Source: Sphingomonas sp. MA1305 (GTDB lineage: Bacteria; Pseudomonadota; Alphaproteobacteria; Sphingomonadales; Sphingomonadaceae). Taken from it: a DNA stretch of 64,000 bases. The translations under genes were made by a program, and so were the position numbers. Below, in pieces: positions 1-8,860 of this stretch. The stretch is from positions 1 to 64,000 of the forward strand of contig NZ_RCVT01000008.1 in the NCBI RefSeq assembly GCF_016107325.1. The letters are read 5' to 3'. Numbering within the stretch: position 1 is the stretch's first letter; each line of letters starts with the position of its first letter. Under the pieces are notes generated by a model. That model was given only the letters and a program-made list of their open reading frames with translations, was not told the DNA's origin and did not search any database.

Positions 1-263
1 CAACCGCCCCCGCCACGGGCATCGGGACAACGAAGCTAACTTATCAGCGGCCTGAAAACGGGGAGCAGGTCAGCCTTCGAAAAAAGTCATTCTTCCGCAG
101 AGCTTGTCGTCGGTGTTGGTCAAGTCGGGGGGTGATCAGGGGCATTCGAGATCGGTACAGGAAAGCCGCTCGGCATCTACGCAATGGTCAACTGCAGCGG
201 GGCTAAGACGGCTTCCATATCGAGGGTCGTCACATATCGTTCCGATCCCTTCAAGCGAGCGGT

Positions 264-1427
264 TCAGCGCGGGGTGGCGATACAGGGCGAGACGAATAGC
301 CGGCCAGCCCAGGCCCCCGACAGCGTCTTGGCGCCCACCAGCAGCCACATCGCCGCGAGCGCCACCGTCAGCACCGTCCCGGTCACGCCGAAGAAGACGA
401 GGTGCAGCGTCGTGCCGAGCCGGAAGGTCGCGACCGTGTAGACGCCGAGCGGGAAAGTATAGCCCCACCAGCCGAGGTTGAACGGCACGCCCGCCCGCCA
501 GTAGCGGATCGTGATCAGCGTCGCGAGCAGCAGCCACCACAGGCCGAAGCCCCACAACAGCAGCCCCGCCACAGTGCCAAGGCCCTGCGCCAGGGCGCCG
601 ACCAGCCCCAGACCGTTTGCCGCCAGGATCGCGGGCGCATCGCCGCCCAGCACCAGCATGCCGAGCGCACCGGTCCCGATGGGTCCTAACGCCAGCCAAG
701 AGGAAGCCGCCATGCTCTCGTGCGGCAGCTTGTGCAGCGCCATGCGCAGGATCAGGATGGCGAGGATGCCGAACGCCACCGGCACTGAATAGGCCCACAG
801 CACGTAGGAGGTGGCGAGCACCACCATCTGCATGTGTGCGCCCACCAGGTGCGGCGCGAGCAGCCCGCCACTGGCGCCGGCGACCTCGGCCGCGACCACC
901 GGCAGTAGCCACACTGCGGTCATACCATCCAAGTTGTGCTCGTGGCGCGTGAACATGAGGTAGGGGATCAGCACGCCGCAGGCGAGCGACATCGCCACGT
1001 CCAACCACCACAGGACCTGCGCCACGCCTACGATCCCGGGTCCGAAGCGGGCGATGCCGAAGGCGAGGCAGCCGTTGATGATCGTCGCCAGCCCCATCGG
1101 GATCGTGCCGATGAACATGGACACGGTGTTGTGGCCAAAGATGCGCTTGGCCTCATGCCCGAACAGAAGCCAGCGCGCGCCGTAAAGGCCGCTGAAAAGC
1201 ATGAAGAGGCCGATGTTGAACAGCCACAGTGCCTCCCCGATCGGCTTCACCGCCGGGCCGATGCCCGGCATCTGCGGCAGGGCGAGCGCCAGGATGCCAG
1301 TGCCCATGGTCGCGGCGAACCAGTTGGGGGTGAACTGGCGGATCATCTCCCGCGGGTGTTCGAGCTGCACCAAAGGGCGCCAACCGCGGCTCACTTCTTG
1401 GAGGTTTCCGGTGTCGTCGGGCGTCAT
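264..1427 (-). CDS. TDT-family (TehA/SLAC1/SSU1-like) exporter, copy 1
   Basis: Inner-membrane transporter of 387 aa with about ten hydrophobic segments. After a short cytoplasmic N-terminus, HPREMIRQFTPNWFAATMG leads into TM1, as in tellurite-resistance/dicarboxylate and SSU1 sulfite-efflux members of the TDT family. The ATG at 1427 overlaps the TGA of the LysR gene (ATGA), so the two are translationally coupled; a longer open frame upstream to 1760 lies inside the LysR gene and is rejected. A close paralogue at 28878-29798 is broken. The substrate is not visible in the sequence; sulfite is my favoured guess because the second module sits beside a sulfite oxidase. Bases 1-263 downstream hold no gene I can support. 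Confidence 0.85.
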   Translation of the reverse strand: MTPDDTGNLQEVSRGWRPLVQLEHPREMIRQFTPNWFAATMGTGILALALPQMPGIGPAVKPIGEALWLFNIGLFMLFSGLYGARWLLFGHEAKRIFGHNTVSMFIGTIPMGLATIINGCLAFGIARFGPGIVGVAQVLWWLDVAMSLACGVLIPYLMFTRHEHNLDGMTAVWLLPVVAAEVAGASGGLLAPHLVGAHMQMVVLATSYVLWAYSVPVAFGILAILILRMALHKLPHESMAASSWLALGPIGTGALGMLVLGGDAPAILAANGLGLVGALAQGLGTVAGLLLWGFGLWWLLLATLITIRYWRAGVPFNLGWWGYTFPLGVYTVATFRLGTTLHLVFFGVTGTVLTVALAAMWLLVGAKTLSGAWAGRLFVSPCIATPR

Positions 1428-2296
1428 CTCGCCTGCTCCTTGATGAGGTCGGTCAACGCGTCGGCTGCCCGGGTGCGGTAGCGTTCCTTGTGGCGAAGCG
1501 CGTGGAACGGACGGTCGGGTAGGACGAACGGCAGCTCGGCGAGCGTGCCGGCCGCGAGTGCGGGCGCCACGACGAGGCGCGAGAGCGCCGCCACCCCTGC
1601 CCCGGCCTCTACCGCGGTCCGCACCGCCTCGTTCGAGGGCAAGGTCATCGTCACATCGAGACTTGCTGGATCGACGCCACGGCCACGTAGCACCTCCTCG
1701 AAGCTGGAGCGCGTGCCCGAGCCCTGCTCGCGTACGATCCAGCGTGCGGCACGGAGCCACGCCTCGTCGACTTGGGCCACGTCCGCTCGGCTAACCAAGA
1801 CCATCGGATCCTGCCCCACGATCCAGTCGGCCAAGGCGGGCTCGTCGATTACGCCTTCCACGAAACCTAATTCGGCGGCCCCATCCAGCACCTGGGCAGC
1901 GGCGCCTTCCGTGTTGTCGATCGCGAGCTCGACCGCGATCTGCGGATGGCGTTCATGGAAAGCCGCCAGGATCGGTGGCAGCCAGTAGCTGGCGATGGTC
2001 TGGCTGGCGACCAACCTCAGCGTGCCGCGCGCCAGCCCCGCATAGTCGGCCAGCATCGTCTCGGCATGCGCGGCGCGGCCGAGCACGGAGCGTGCCTCGT
2101 CCAGGAAGCCGCGGCCTGCCTCAGTCAGCTGGATGCCACGGCCCACGCGATGGAACAGCGGGACGCCGTAGCGCCCCTCCAGCGCGGCGATCGCCCCAGA
2201 GGCAGCCGACTGCGTCACGTTGAGCGCCTCCGCGGCCCGCGTCATGTGCTCGCGTTCCGCCACGCCGACAAAGATCCGAAGCTGCTCAAGCGTCAT
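1424..2296 (-). CDS. LysR-family transcriptional regulator, copy 1
   Basis: 290 aa. An N-terminal winged helix-turn-helix (MTLEQLRIFVGVAEREHMTR, then ALNVTQSAASGAIAALE) is followed by a periplasmic-binding-like effector domain from about residue 90. The start at 2296 is preceded by a strong AGGAGG-type ribosome site, which an alternative start seven codons upstream lacks. It is co-transcribed with the TDT exporter and divergent from cioAB, the classical LysR arrangement. The paralogue at 32050-32922 has the same length and a near-identical DNA-binding domain, and both divergent promoters share the CCAACCGTTTG motif. The effector is unknown. Confidence 0.92.
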   Translation of the reverse strand: MTLEQLRIFVGVAEREHMTRAAEALNVTQSAASGAIAALEGRYGVPLFHRVGRGIQLTEAGRGFLDEARSVLGRAAHAETMLADYAGLARGTLRLVASQTIASYWLPPILAAFHERHPQIAVELAIDNTEGAAAQVLDGAAELGFVEGVIDEPALADWIVGQDPMVLVSRADVAQVDEAWLRAARWIVREQGSGTRSSFEEVLRGRGVDPASLDVTMTLPSNEAVRTAVEAGAGVAALSRLVVAPALAAGTLAELPFVLPDRPFHALRHKERYRTRAADALTDLIKEQAR

Positions 2297-2332
2297 TGTG
2301 TTGCCTCCTGTACCCACGAGATAGGCTTTGAG

Positions 2333-2371
2333 GATCGATCACACCAACCGTTTGTGGCGCTTGTTCCAATC
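2333..2371. promoter_or_regulatory. Candidate LysR operator 1 (LysR/cioAB divergent promoter)
   Basis: GATCGAT at 2333, CCAACCGTTTG at 2344-2354 and TTCCAATC at 2364-2371. The same three blocks with identical spacing occur upstream of the second LysR gene at 32944-32982. Conservation between otherwise diverged intergenic regions points to the regulator's binding site. Confidence 0.65.
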
Positions 2372-2508
2372 ACATGATCGTATCGATCTGCTGGCGACGA
2401 GAGGCGGCAGCCCAATCCGTTCCGTCAGCCGATCAAAATGATCTCAGCCGACGCAGTGATTTGCCGCCGCCTGCAACCTATCTGGAAGTCAGGAGGACAC
2501 ATCGTCCC

Positions 2509-3930
2509 ATGCTCCAATCGCTCGACCCCGTCGTGCTCGCCCGTGCGCAGTTTGCGTTCACGGTGTCGTTCCATTTCATCTTCCCGGCCTTCTCGATCGG
2601 ACTGGCGAGCTATTTGCTCGTACTGGAAAGCCTGTGGCTGCGCACGGGCAAGCAGCTCTATCTCGACCTGTTCCGCTATTGGGTGAAGATCTTCGCGGTG
2701 GCGTTCGGGATGGGCGTCGTGTCGGGCATCGTCATGTCCTACCAGTTTGGCACCAACTGGTCGGTGTTCTCGGCCAAGGCCGGGCCGGTGATCGGACCGA
2801 TCATGGCCTATGAGGTCCTGACCGCCTTCTTCCTCGAAGCCGGCTTCCTCGGCGTCATGCTGTTCGGAATGAAGAAGGTCGGCCCGCGCCTTCATCTGCT
2901 CGCAACGGCGATGGTTGCACTCGGCACGCTGATCTCGGCCACTTGGATTGTCGATGCCAACAGCTGGATGCACACCCCTGCCGGGTTCGCAATCAATGCG
3001 CAGGGCCAGTTCGTGCCGGCCGGCTCATGGTGGCCGATCATTTTCAACCCGAGCTTCCCCTACCGCGTCGTCCACACCGTCATCGGCGCCTATCTCACCA
3101 CCTCGCTGGTGGTGGGCGCGGTCGGAGCTTGGCACCTGCTGCGCGACGCCGGTGACGCGCACGCGCGCAAGATGTTCTCGATGGCGATGTGGATGGCGGC
3201 GCTGGTGGCACCGGTCCAGATCTTCGCGGGCGACACCCAGGGGCTCAACACCCTCCAGTATGAGCCGGCGAAGATCGCGGCGATGGAAGGGCATTTCGAC
3301 AGCCATCCGCATGGCGCGCCGCTCGTTCTGTTCGGCATCCCCGATCCCGCACGCCACCGCATGGATCATGCCATCGAGGTGCCCAAGCTGTCTTCGCTCA
3401 TCCTCAAGCACGACCTGAACGCGCCGCTGGCGGGGCTCGACGCCTTCCCCGCGAACCGCGTGCCGCCGGTCTCGATCCTGTTCTGGTCGTTCCGCCTCAT
3501 GGTCGGGCTCGGCTTCGCAATGCTCGGCCTCGGCCTGTGGAGCCTGTGGGCGCGCTGGCGGGGGACACTGTTCGAGAACCGCTGGTTGCAGCGCGCCGCG
3601 ATCCTGATGGGGCCTTCGGGCTTCGTCGCGGTGCTGGCAGGCTGGGTGACGACCGAGGTCGGCCGGCAGCCCTGGACGGTCTACGGCCATCTCCTCACCG
3701 CCCAGTCGCACTCCCCGCTCGCCGCGCCGGCCGTCGCCGCCTCACTCACCGCCTTCGTGCTGGTCTACTTCGCCGCCTTCGGCGCAGGCACCTGGTATAT
3801 CCTGCGCCTGATGGCGCGCTCGCCCGACGCGGGCGAGCCAGAGCCCGCTCACATGCCGGTGCGCGCCGCGGGGATCACACCGGCGCCTGGCGTCGATGCC
3901 GACGGGCCGAAGGTGGAAGTGCACGCATGA
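2509..3930 (+). CDS. cioA: Cytochrome bd-type quinol oxidase subunit I (CioA-like)
   Basis: 473 aa. Integral membrane subunit that carries the hemes and oxidises quinol, passing electrons to O2. Recognisable CydA blocks are the N-terminal RAQFAFTVSFHFIFPAFSIG with the heme-ligand His, GTNWS, and near the C-terminus GRQPWTVYGHLLTAQSHSP. The periplasmic Q-loop region is short, typical of the cyanide-insensitive CIO subgroup. The ATG at 2509 has AGGAGG twelve bases upstream; an open frame reaching 2374 has no family support. It overlaps cioB by ATGA. Its position divergent from the LysR-TDT pair suggests control by that LysR. Confidence 0.93.
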   Translation: MLQSLDPVVLARAQFAFTVSFHFIFPAFSIGLASYLLVLESLWLRTGKQLYLDLFRYWVKIFAVAFGMGVVSGIVMSYQFGTNWSVFSAKAGPVIGPIMAYEVLTAFFLEAGFLGVMLFGMKKVGPRLHLLATAMVALGTLISATWIVDANSWMHTPAGFAINAQGQFVPAGSWWPIIFNPSFPYRVVHTVIGAYLTTSLVVGAVGAWHLLRDAGDAHARKMFSMAMWMAALVAPVQIFAGDTQGLNTLQYEPAKIAAMEGHFDSHPHGAPLVLFGIPDPARHRMDHAIEVPKLSSLILKHDLNAPLAGLDAFPANRVPPVSILFWSFRLMVGLGFAMLGLGLWSLWARWRGTLFENRWLQRAAILMGPSGFVAVLAGWVTTEVGRQPWTVYGHLLTAQSHSPLAAPAVAASLTAFVLVYFAAFGAGTWYILRLMARSPDAGEPEPAHMPVRAAGITPAPGVDADGPKVEVHA

Positions 3931-4952
3931 GTTACGACCTCGACCTCTCGACCGCCTGGGCTTGCGTCATCGCCTTCGCGATCTTCGCCTACGTGGTGAT
4001 GGACGGGTTTGATCTCGGCATCGGCATCCTGTTTCCAACTCTCAAGGTCGGCCCGGAGCGGGATGCGGCGATGAACAGCATCGCGCCCGTTTGGGATGGC
4101 AACGAGACCTGGCTGGTGCTGGGTGGTGGTGGGCTCCTGGCAGCGTTCCCGCTGGCCTATTCGATCATCCTGCCCGCGACCTACCCGCTCATTATCGCCA
4201 TGCTGCTCGGGCTGGTGTTCCGCGGCGTGGCGTTCGAGTTCCGCTGGCGGCACGCGCCGCATCGCCCGCTCTGGGACGCGGCGTTCACCATCGGCTCGGT
4301 CGTTGCGACGCTAGCGCAGGGCATCGCGCTCGGCGCCATTCTTCAGGGTATCTCGGTGCGGAGCGATGCTGCTGCGGGCGGTTGGACCTATGCCGGTGGC
4401 TGGCTCGACTGGCTATCACCGTTTTCGCTGCTCACCGGCGCGTCGCTGCTCGTCGGCTATGCGCTGCTCGGCGCATGCTGGCTGGTGTGGAAAACGGAAG
4501 CGTCGGGTCAGGCACATGCCCGGCGCATGGCGTTCTGGTTGGCGATCGCCATGCTGGTCGCGCTCGCTGCAGTGAGCGCCGCCACGCCCTTCCTCAGCTA
4601 TGCCTACTGGCGGCGCTGGTTCGCGGTCCCCGGCGTGTTTGTGACGGCGCAGGTGCCGCTGCTTGTACTCGTCACCGCCGTGCTGTTCTTCCGCTCGCTG
4701 GCACGTGGCGGCGAGCGCCTGCCATTCCTGCTCGCGCTCGGGCTGTTCCTGCTCGGGTTCGTCGGGCTCGGGGTCAGCATGTATCCTTACATCGTGCCGC
4801 AGAGCCTGACGATCTGGCAGGCCGCCGCGCCCGCGCAGAGCCAAGTGTTCATGCTCGTCGGCGCCGCCGTCATCATTCCCACGATTTTGGCCTATACTGG
4901 CTGGGCCTATTGGGTGTTCCGCGGCAAGGTTGCCGCCGAGGGGTATCACTGA
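3927..4952 (+). CDS. cioB: Cytochrome bd-type quinol oxidase subunit II (CioB-like)
   Basis: 341 aa membrane subunit that partners subunit I. Family blocks present: FVVMDGFDLGIG-type segment (YVVMDGFDLGIGIL, residues about 22-35), VWDGNETWLVLGGGGLLAAFP and a GVAFEFRW motif. The ATG at 3927 overlaps the cioA stop (ATGA). It is followed, with a one-base overlap, by a 38-aa membrane peptide, so all three are expected on one transcript. Length and motif order are normal, with no sign of damage. Confidence 0.93.
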   Translation: MSYDLDLSTAWACVIAFAIFAYVVMDGFDLGIGILFPTLKVGPERDAAMNSIAPVWDGNETWLVLGGGGLLAAFPLAYSIILPATYPLIIAMLLGLVFRGVAFEFRWRHAPHRPLWDAAFTIGSVVATLAQGIALGAILQGISVRSDAAAGGWTYAGGWLDWLSPFSLLTGASLLVGYALLGACWLVWKTEASGQAHARRMAFWLAIAMLVALAAVSAATPFLSYAYWRRWFAVPGVFVTAQVPLLVLVTAVLFFRSLARGGERLPFLLALGLFLLGFVGLGVSMYPYIVPQSLTIWQAAAPAQSQVFMLVGAAVIIPTILAYTGWAYWVFRGKVAAEGYH

Positions 4953-5068
4953 TGCAGGCGCCGCTCTGGCAGCGTCTCGCGTGGCTGGGCGCGATCTGGC
5001 TGGCGAGCGTCGCCGCACTCGGCTTGGTGGCCGGACTGCTACGGTGGTGGCTGATGGGTTCAGCCTAA
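4952..5068 (+). CDS. DUF2474-type small membrane peptide of the bd oxidase operon
   Basis: 38 aa with a single hydrophobic helix (WLGAIWLASVAALGLVAGLL) and a WW pair near the C-terminus. Start and stop are joined to cioB as TGATG. DUF2474 peptides are found in this position behind cioAB-type operons and are assumed to be small accessory subunits analogous to CydX. Assignment rests on size, single transmembrane segment and position. Confidence 0.75.
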   Translation: MQAPLWQRLAWLGAIWLASVAALGLVAGLLRWWLMGSA

Positions 5069-5112
5069 ACGGTGGCCAAGCGCTCCAAGCGCTCCAATCG
5101 ATCCCAATACGA

Positions 5113-5140
5113 GATCAAAACTATCGGACCAAACGGTTGG
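5113..5140 (-). promoter_or_regulatory. Candidate LysR operator 2 (upstream of the MBL-bufferin operon)
   Basis: On the minus strand CCAACCGTTTG (5140-5130) is followed at the same 20-base offset by TTTTGATC (5120-5113), similar to the TTCCAATC half-site at the two LysR promoters. It lies about 130 bases upstream of the start at 5272. The core is exact; the second half-site is degenerate. Confidence 0.5.
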
Positions 5141-5271
5141 ATTGATTTGATAGGCCGAGGCATCTCCTTGTCATGGTTTCAACCCTCTCAGCCGTGACCG
5201 CGCAACTCTCCGTATCCGGTGTGAAAACCCGGCTCGGCGATGCCAATCCCGGAGCATCAAGGATCCCTCTG

Positions 5272-6207
5272 ATGAAAAAGCTCTTGCGTAGCCTGCCCAT
5301 GGCTGCCGCCTTTGCCATGGCATCGCCGTCGATGGCGCAGGAGGTCCCGCAATGCGGCACAAGCGGTGTTGCGCTGCAACTGCTCGGCTCGGGCGGGCCG
5401 ATCTCCGACGATGCGCGCGCTTCGTCCGGGGCGATCATCTGGATCAACGGCAAGGCGCGCATCCTGATCGATGCCGGCGGCGGTACCTATCTGCGCTACG
5501 GCCAGTCGGGCGCGCGGCTGGAGGACCTCGACTTCATCGGCATCTCGCATTTCCACACGGATCACAGCGCCGATCTGCCCGCGATCCTGAAGGGCGGCTA
5601 TTTCCTTGCGAACAGCCATGCGGTGAGGCTGGTCGGCCCGACGGGCAACGCCAATTTCCCCAGCATGACCGGCTTCTTCCAGCGCGAGTTCGGTAAGGGT
5701 CATGGCTCGTTCGCCTATCTGTCGGGCCTGTCCTCGGCCAGCGAGGGATTGAAGCTCGACGTCCATGCATTTGACGTCAATGTCGCCAAGCCGGTGCCGA
5801 CGCTGGTATGGCGGGGTGATGGCGTGACCATCACTGCCCTGGGCATTCCCCACGGCGACGTCCCCGCGCTGGCCTTTCGCATCGCCACGCCCAAGGGGGT
5901 GATCGTGCTGTCCGCCGACCAGAACGGCAGCCGGCGCGAGTTCCTCGATTTCGCGCGCGGTGCCGACATCCTGATGATGCCGGCGGCGATCGACGACGAT
6001 GCCGATGCCGCCTCGCGCTTCCTGCACGCCCCGCCGACCGTGGTGGGCAAGATCGCCGCGGCAACGCACCCCAGGATGCTGGTGCTGGACCACTTCATGG
6101 GCCGGTCGCTGCGCGACAAGGATCACAACATCCAGATCATCCGCGGCTTCTACCACGGCCCGGTCGCCGCGGGACGCGACCTGTCCTGTTTTCCCTTGTC
6201 CCGCTGA
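5272..6207 (+). CDS. Exported metallo-beta-lactamase-fold hydrolase
   Basis: 311 aa with an N-terminal signal peptide (MKKLLRSLPMAAAFAMASPSMA, cleavage near residue 22), so periplasmic or secreted. The zinc motif HFHTDH is at residues 93-98 and the fold begins with LQLLGSGGP and LIDAGGGTYLRYG, resembling AtsA-type arylsulfatase/RNase Z-like MBL proteins. The start at 5272 was chosen because it opens the signal peptide; the 33 codons upstream have no such character. The next gene, the bufferin-like precursor, starts 18 bases after its stop, so the hydrolase appears to be the first gene of that operon. The substrate is unknown. Confidence 0.85.
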   Translation: MKKLLRSLPMAAAFAMASPSMAQEVPQCGTSGVALQLLGSGGPISDDARASSGAIIWINGKARILIDAGGGTYLRYGQSGARLEDLDFIGISHFHTDHSADLPAILKGGYFLANSHAVRLVGPTGNANFPSMTGFFQREFGKGHGSFAYLSGLSSASEGLKLDVHAFDVNVAKPVPTLVWRGDGVTITALGIPHGDVPALAFRIATPKGVIVLSADQNGSRREFLDFARGADILMMPAAIDDDADAASRFLHAPPTVVGKIAAATHPRMLVLDHFMGRSLRDKDHNIQIIRGFYHGPVAAGRDLSCFPLSR

Positions 6208-6225
6208 CCCCAAGGAGTTGTTGTC

Positions 6226-6522
6226 ATGAAGCGTGAACTGATCCTCGGCATCGCCGTCACATCGCTGGCAGCCAGCGCGGCGCAGGCGGCAGAAGCCGCA
6301 CCCGCCGCGACCACCACCGCCAGCCCGGCGGCGCACGGCGGCGGCAAATGCGCCAGCGGCAAGTGCGGCACGGAAAAGATCTATGCCCAGACCAAGCTGA
6401 AGCAGGATCCCAGCGGCCAGCTGGTCCGCGCCCGCGACGGCCAGTGCGGCCTGAGCGGCAAGGGATACAAGGTCGCCCAGACCAGCCAGGACCGGCTGGC
6501 CGAGGGCGTATGCGGCCGCTGA
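6226..6522 (+). CDS. bufA: Bufferin-like RiPP precursor peptide (BufA-type)
   Basis: 98 aa. It has an N-terminal signal peptide (residues 1-22), an Ala/Thr/Pro-rich linker, then four cysteines at 42, 47, 74 and 96 in the contexts GGKCASGKCG, DGQCG and EGVCGR. Short Cys motifs of EGKCG type behind a signal peptide, directly followed by DUF692 and DUF2063 genes, define bufferins, exported copper-binding peptides whose cysteines are modified by the MNIO enzyme. A GGAG-type ribosome site precedes the ATG. It overlaps the next gene by 13 bases. That these cysteines are modified is an inference from context. Confidence 0.8.
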   Translation: MKRELILGIAVTSLAASAAQAAEAAPAATTTASPAAHGGGKCASGKCGTEKIYAQTKLKQDPSGQLVRARDGQCGLSGKGYKVAQTSQDRLAEGVCGR

Positions 6523-7349
6523 GTGCCACCGCCCGCGGCGTGGGCCTTCGTCCGGAACTGGTCGCGCCCTTGTGCGACCAGCCCCGGCGGCGGGACATCG
6601 ATTTCCTGGAGATCGCGCCGGAGAACTGGCTGGGGATCGGCGGGCGCAAGCGCGACCAGTTGGACCGCCTCGCCGACCTTTATCCGCTGGTGGCGCACGG
6701 GCTGAGCCTGTCGATCGCGGATCCGCGACAGCTGAACCGGGATTTCCTCGCCGATGTCCGGCGTTTCCTCGACGATTACGGCATCGCCCTGTACAGCGAT
6801 CACCTCAGCCTGTCGCGCGACGAGACCGGCTATCTCTACGATCTGCTGCCGGTGCCCCGGCGGGCGTCCAACCTCGATTACCTGGCCGATCGCATCGACC
6901 AGGTGCAGGATGCGACCGGGCGCCGGCTCGTGCTGGAGAACATTTCCTATTATCACGGCTTCCCGGACCAGATGCCGGAGGCCGAGTTCGTCTCTGCGCT
7001 GGTCGAACGGTCGGGCTGTGGCCTCCTGCTGGACATCAACAACGCTTATGTGAACGCGCACAACCATCACGAGGATGCGCTGGCGTTCGTCACCGCGCTG
7101 CCGTCCGATGCGATCGTTTATTACCATATCGCCGGGCATCTGGAGCTGGAGGACGGCACGTTGCTCGACACCCACGGCACGCCGGTCGCCGATGCGGTGA
7201 CCGCGCTTGGCCGGGCGGTGTGGCAGCATCACGGGGCGCGGCCGCTGCTGCTGGAGCGCGATAATTTCGTACCCTCGCTCGACGAGCTGGCGGAGGAGGT
7301 GGCGGCGGTGCAGGCCGCGATGGCGGAGCCGGCTCATGCGCTCGCCTGA
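6510..7349 (+). CDS. bufB: MNIO-family (DUF692) RiPP-modifying oxidase, BufB-type
   Basis: 279 aa TIM-barrel protein of the multinuclear non-heme iron oxidase family (relatives MbnB, TglH, BufB). Candidate iron ligands are spread as expected: E34 and E38 (EIAPENW), H63 (AHGLSLS), D97/H98 (YSDHLS), E143/N144 (LENISYY), D175/N178 (LDINNAY), H206/H210 (YYHIAGH), D220/H222 (LDTHG) and E249. The ATG lies inside the last codons of bufA, implying translational coupling. The expected role is oxidative modification of cysteines in BufA with help from BufC. Confidence 0.9.
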   Translation: MRPLSATARGVGLRPELVAPLCDQPRRRDIDFLEIAPENWLGIGGRKRDQLDRLADLYPLVAHGLSLSIADPRQLNRDFLADVRRFLDDYGIALYSDHLSLSRDETGYLYDLLPVPRRASNLDYLADRIDQVQDATGRRLVLENISYYHGFPDQMPEAEFVSALVERSGCGLLLDINNAYVNAHNHHEDALAFVTALPSDAIVYYHIAGHLELEDGTLLDTHGTPVADAVTALGRAVWQHHGARPLLLERDNFVPSLDELAEEVAAVQAAMAEPAHALA

Positions 7350-8046
7350 CGTGGCGGCGCCCGACCGGCTGCTTATCGAGATCGCCGATCTTGCCGGCCG
7401 GGCGCGGCGTGATCCCCGCGACCTGTACGGGCAATTGTTGCGCGAGAACGTCGCCGACGCCATCCGCTGCAGTTTCCCCGCCGTGGCACGCATGGCGGGC
7501 GAGGTCGTGGTGGCCGCGGCGGCGGATGCCTTCGTCGCCGCGCATCCCGCGAGCCGGCCGCAATTCCACCAGATCGCCACCGAATTCGTGCTGTTCGCGC
7601 AAGGGCAGCCGGTGCTGCCGCCCGCGCTGATGCCCCTTGTCGAATATGAATGGGTGTTGCTCCAGGTGGAAATCGACCCGGCGGCGCTGTCGGGCGATGC
7701 CGCAGGGAGCACCGACGCGGCTGGGCCGGTCACGGCCAATCCTACGCTGCGCGTGGTCATGCTGCCGTTCGATCCCGCGCTCATCGATGCGAACGACAGC
7801 CTCACACCCGCGCGACTGCGTCCGCACGGGGTGTACCGGACGCGCGAGCATCATGTCCTTACCCGCCCGCTGACCGTCAGCGACTGCCTGCTGCTGGATC
7901 GCCTGGAGCAGGAAGAGACGATGACATCGCGAGCGCTGGCCGAAGCCGTCGAACCCTCCCTCTCACCGCTGGTGTCCGACTGGGTCGAACAAGGCCTTGC
8001 CGACCAGCTTCTTGTTCTCGCCGATCAGAAGGACACTTTCCGATGA
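7336..8046 (+). CDS. bufC: DUF2063 (BufC-type) partner protein
   Basis: 236 aa. The N-terminal half (about residues 10-95) is the helical DUF2063 domain with LYGQLLRENVADAIRCSFP, normally a precursor-recognition partner of DUF692 enzymes; the C-terminal half resembles a winged helix (residues about 170-230). The start overlaps bufB by 14 bases and the stop overlaps the DoxX start by ATGA. Cytoplasmic, with no signal peptide. Annotation follows from domain order and operon position. Confidence 0.85.
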   Translation: MRSPDVAAPDRLLIEIADLAGRARRDPRDLYGQLLRENVADAIRCSFPAVARMAGEVVVAAAADAFVAAHPASRPQFHQIATEFVLFAQGQPVLPPALMPLVEYEWVLLQVEIDPAALSGDAAGSTDAAGPVTANPTLRVVMLPFDPALIDANDSLTPARLRPHGVYRTREHHVLTRPLTVSDCLLLDRLEQEETMTSRALAEAVEPSLSPLVSDWVEQGLADQLLVLADQKDTFR

Positions 8047-8723
8047 TGATTTTCCGCTGGCTGGATACCGCGTTCCGCCGTGTCCAGCTGCTCGATTTCC
8101 TGCCGCTGCTTGCGATCCGGATCTATCTGCTGCCGATCTTCTACGAAGGTGCCCATGCCAAGCTGACGGGCTTCTCCGCGCTGGTACAATGGTTCGGGGC
8201 ACCCGCAGCCCAGGGCGGGCTCAACATGCCGGCTCCGCTGCTCATGGCGACGCTGGCCACCGCGACGGAAACGGCCGGGTGCATCTGTCTCGCGCTTGGC
8301 CTCTTCACGCGGCTGATCTCGATCCCGCTGATGGTGACCATGACGGTTGCCGGGCTGTCGGTTCATTGGTCGCATGGCTGGGCTGCGATCGCGGGCAAGA
8401 CGGCGGAGTCGACCCTGCGCTTCCAGGCTTTCATGGAGTGGCTTGCGCAGAACTTCCCTGGCCGCTTCAACTATATCACCAAGCTTGGCGATCCGATCAT
8501 CCTGAATAATGGGATCGAGTTCACCGTGACCTATGTCATCATGCTGGCCGTCCTGCTCTTCTATGGCGCTGGTCGGTTTCTCAGCCTGGACTATTGGATC
8601 GCACGTGGGCGACCACTGCTGTTCGGTTGGTTGCTGCCTGCCTACCATGATGCGGCGCTTGTGCGTCCGACCGGTTCGCCGCCGATGCCACAACCGACGG
8701 GCTATCCGGCTCCGGCGATCTAA
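8043..8723 (+). CDS. DoxX-family membrane protein
   Basis: 226 aa with four or five hydrophobic segments and the DoxX pattern LAIRIYLLPIFYEGAHAKLTG near the N-terminus and ETAGCICLALGLFTRL in the middle. DoxX proteins are frequent last genes of DUF692/DUF2063 operons; related DoxD proteins are thiosulfate:quinone oxidoreductase subunits. Its ATGA overlap with bufC places it in the operon. The exact reaction is unknown. The 137 bases after the stop show no clear terminator. Confidence 0.85.
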   Translation: MMIFRWLDTAFRRVQLLDFLPLLAIRIYLLPIFYEGAHAKLTGFSALVQWFGAPAAQGGLNMPAPLLMATLATATETAGCICLALGLFTRLISIPLMVTMTVAGLSVHWSHGWAAIAGKTAESTLRFQAFMEWLAQNFPGRFNYITKLGDPIILNNGIEFTVTYVIMLAVLLFYGAGRFLSLDYWIARGRPLLFGWLLPAYHDAALVRPTGSPPMPQPTGYPAPAI

Positions 8724-8860
8724 GCGGGAGAAGAGCCGTCTACATAGGTTGACGCGCCCCCTCCCGAGACAAGACAACCTGACGGCGGAGAGCGGGCCGC
8801 CATCCTCGCTCCGCTCCCCCCGCCCTCTTCCTAGCCAAGCTTCACCCAAGGACTTCCGCC

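Noticed and set aside
1428..1760. Longer N-terminus for the TDT exporter
   Set aside because: It lies wholly inside the LysR gene in another frame and is Arg/Gly-rich; the ATG overlapping the LysR stop gives the normal family length.
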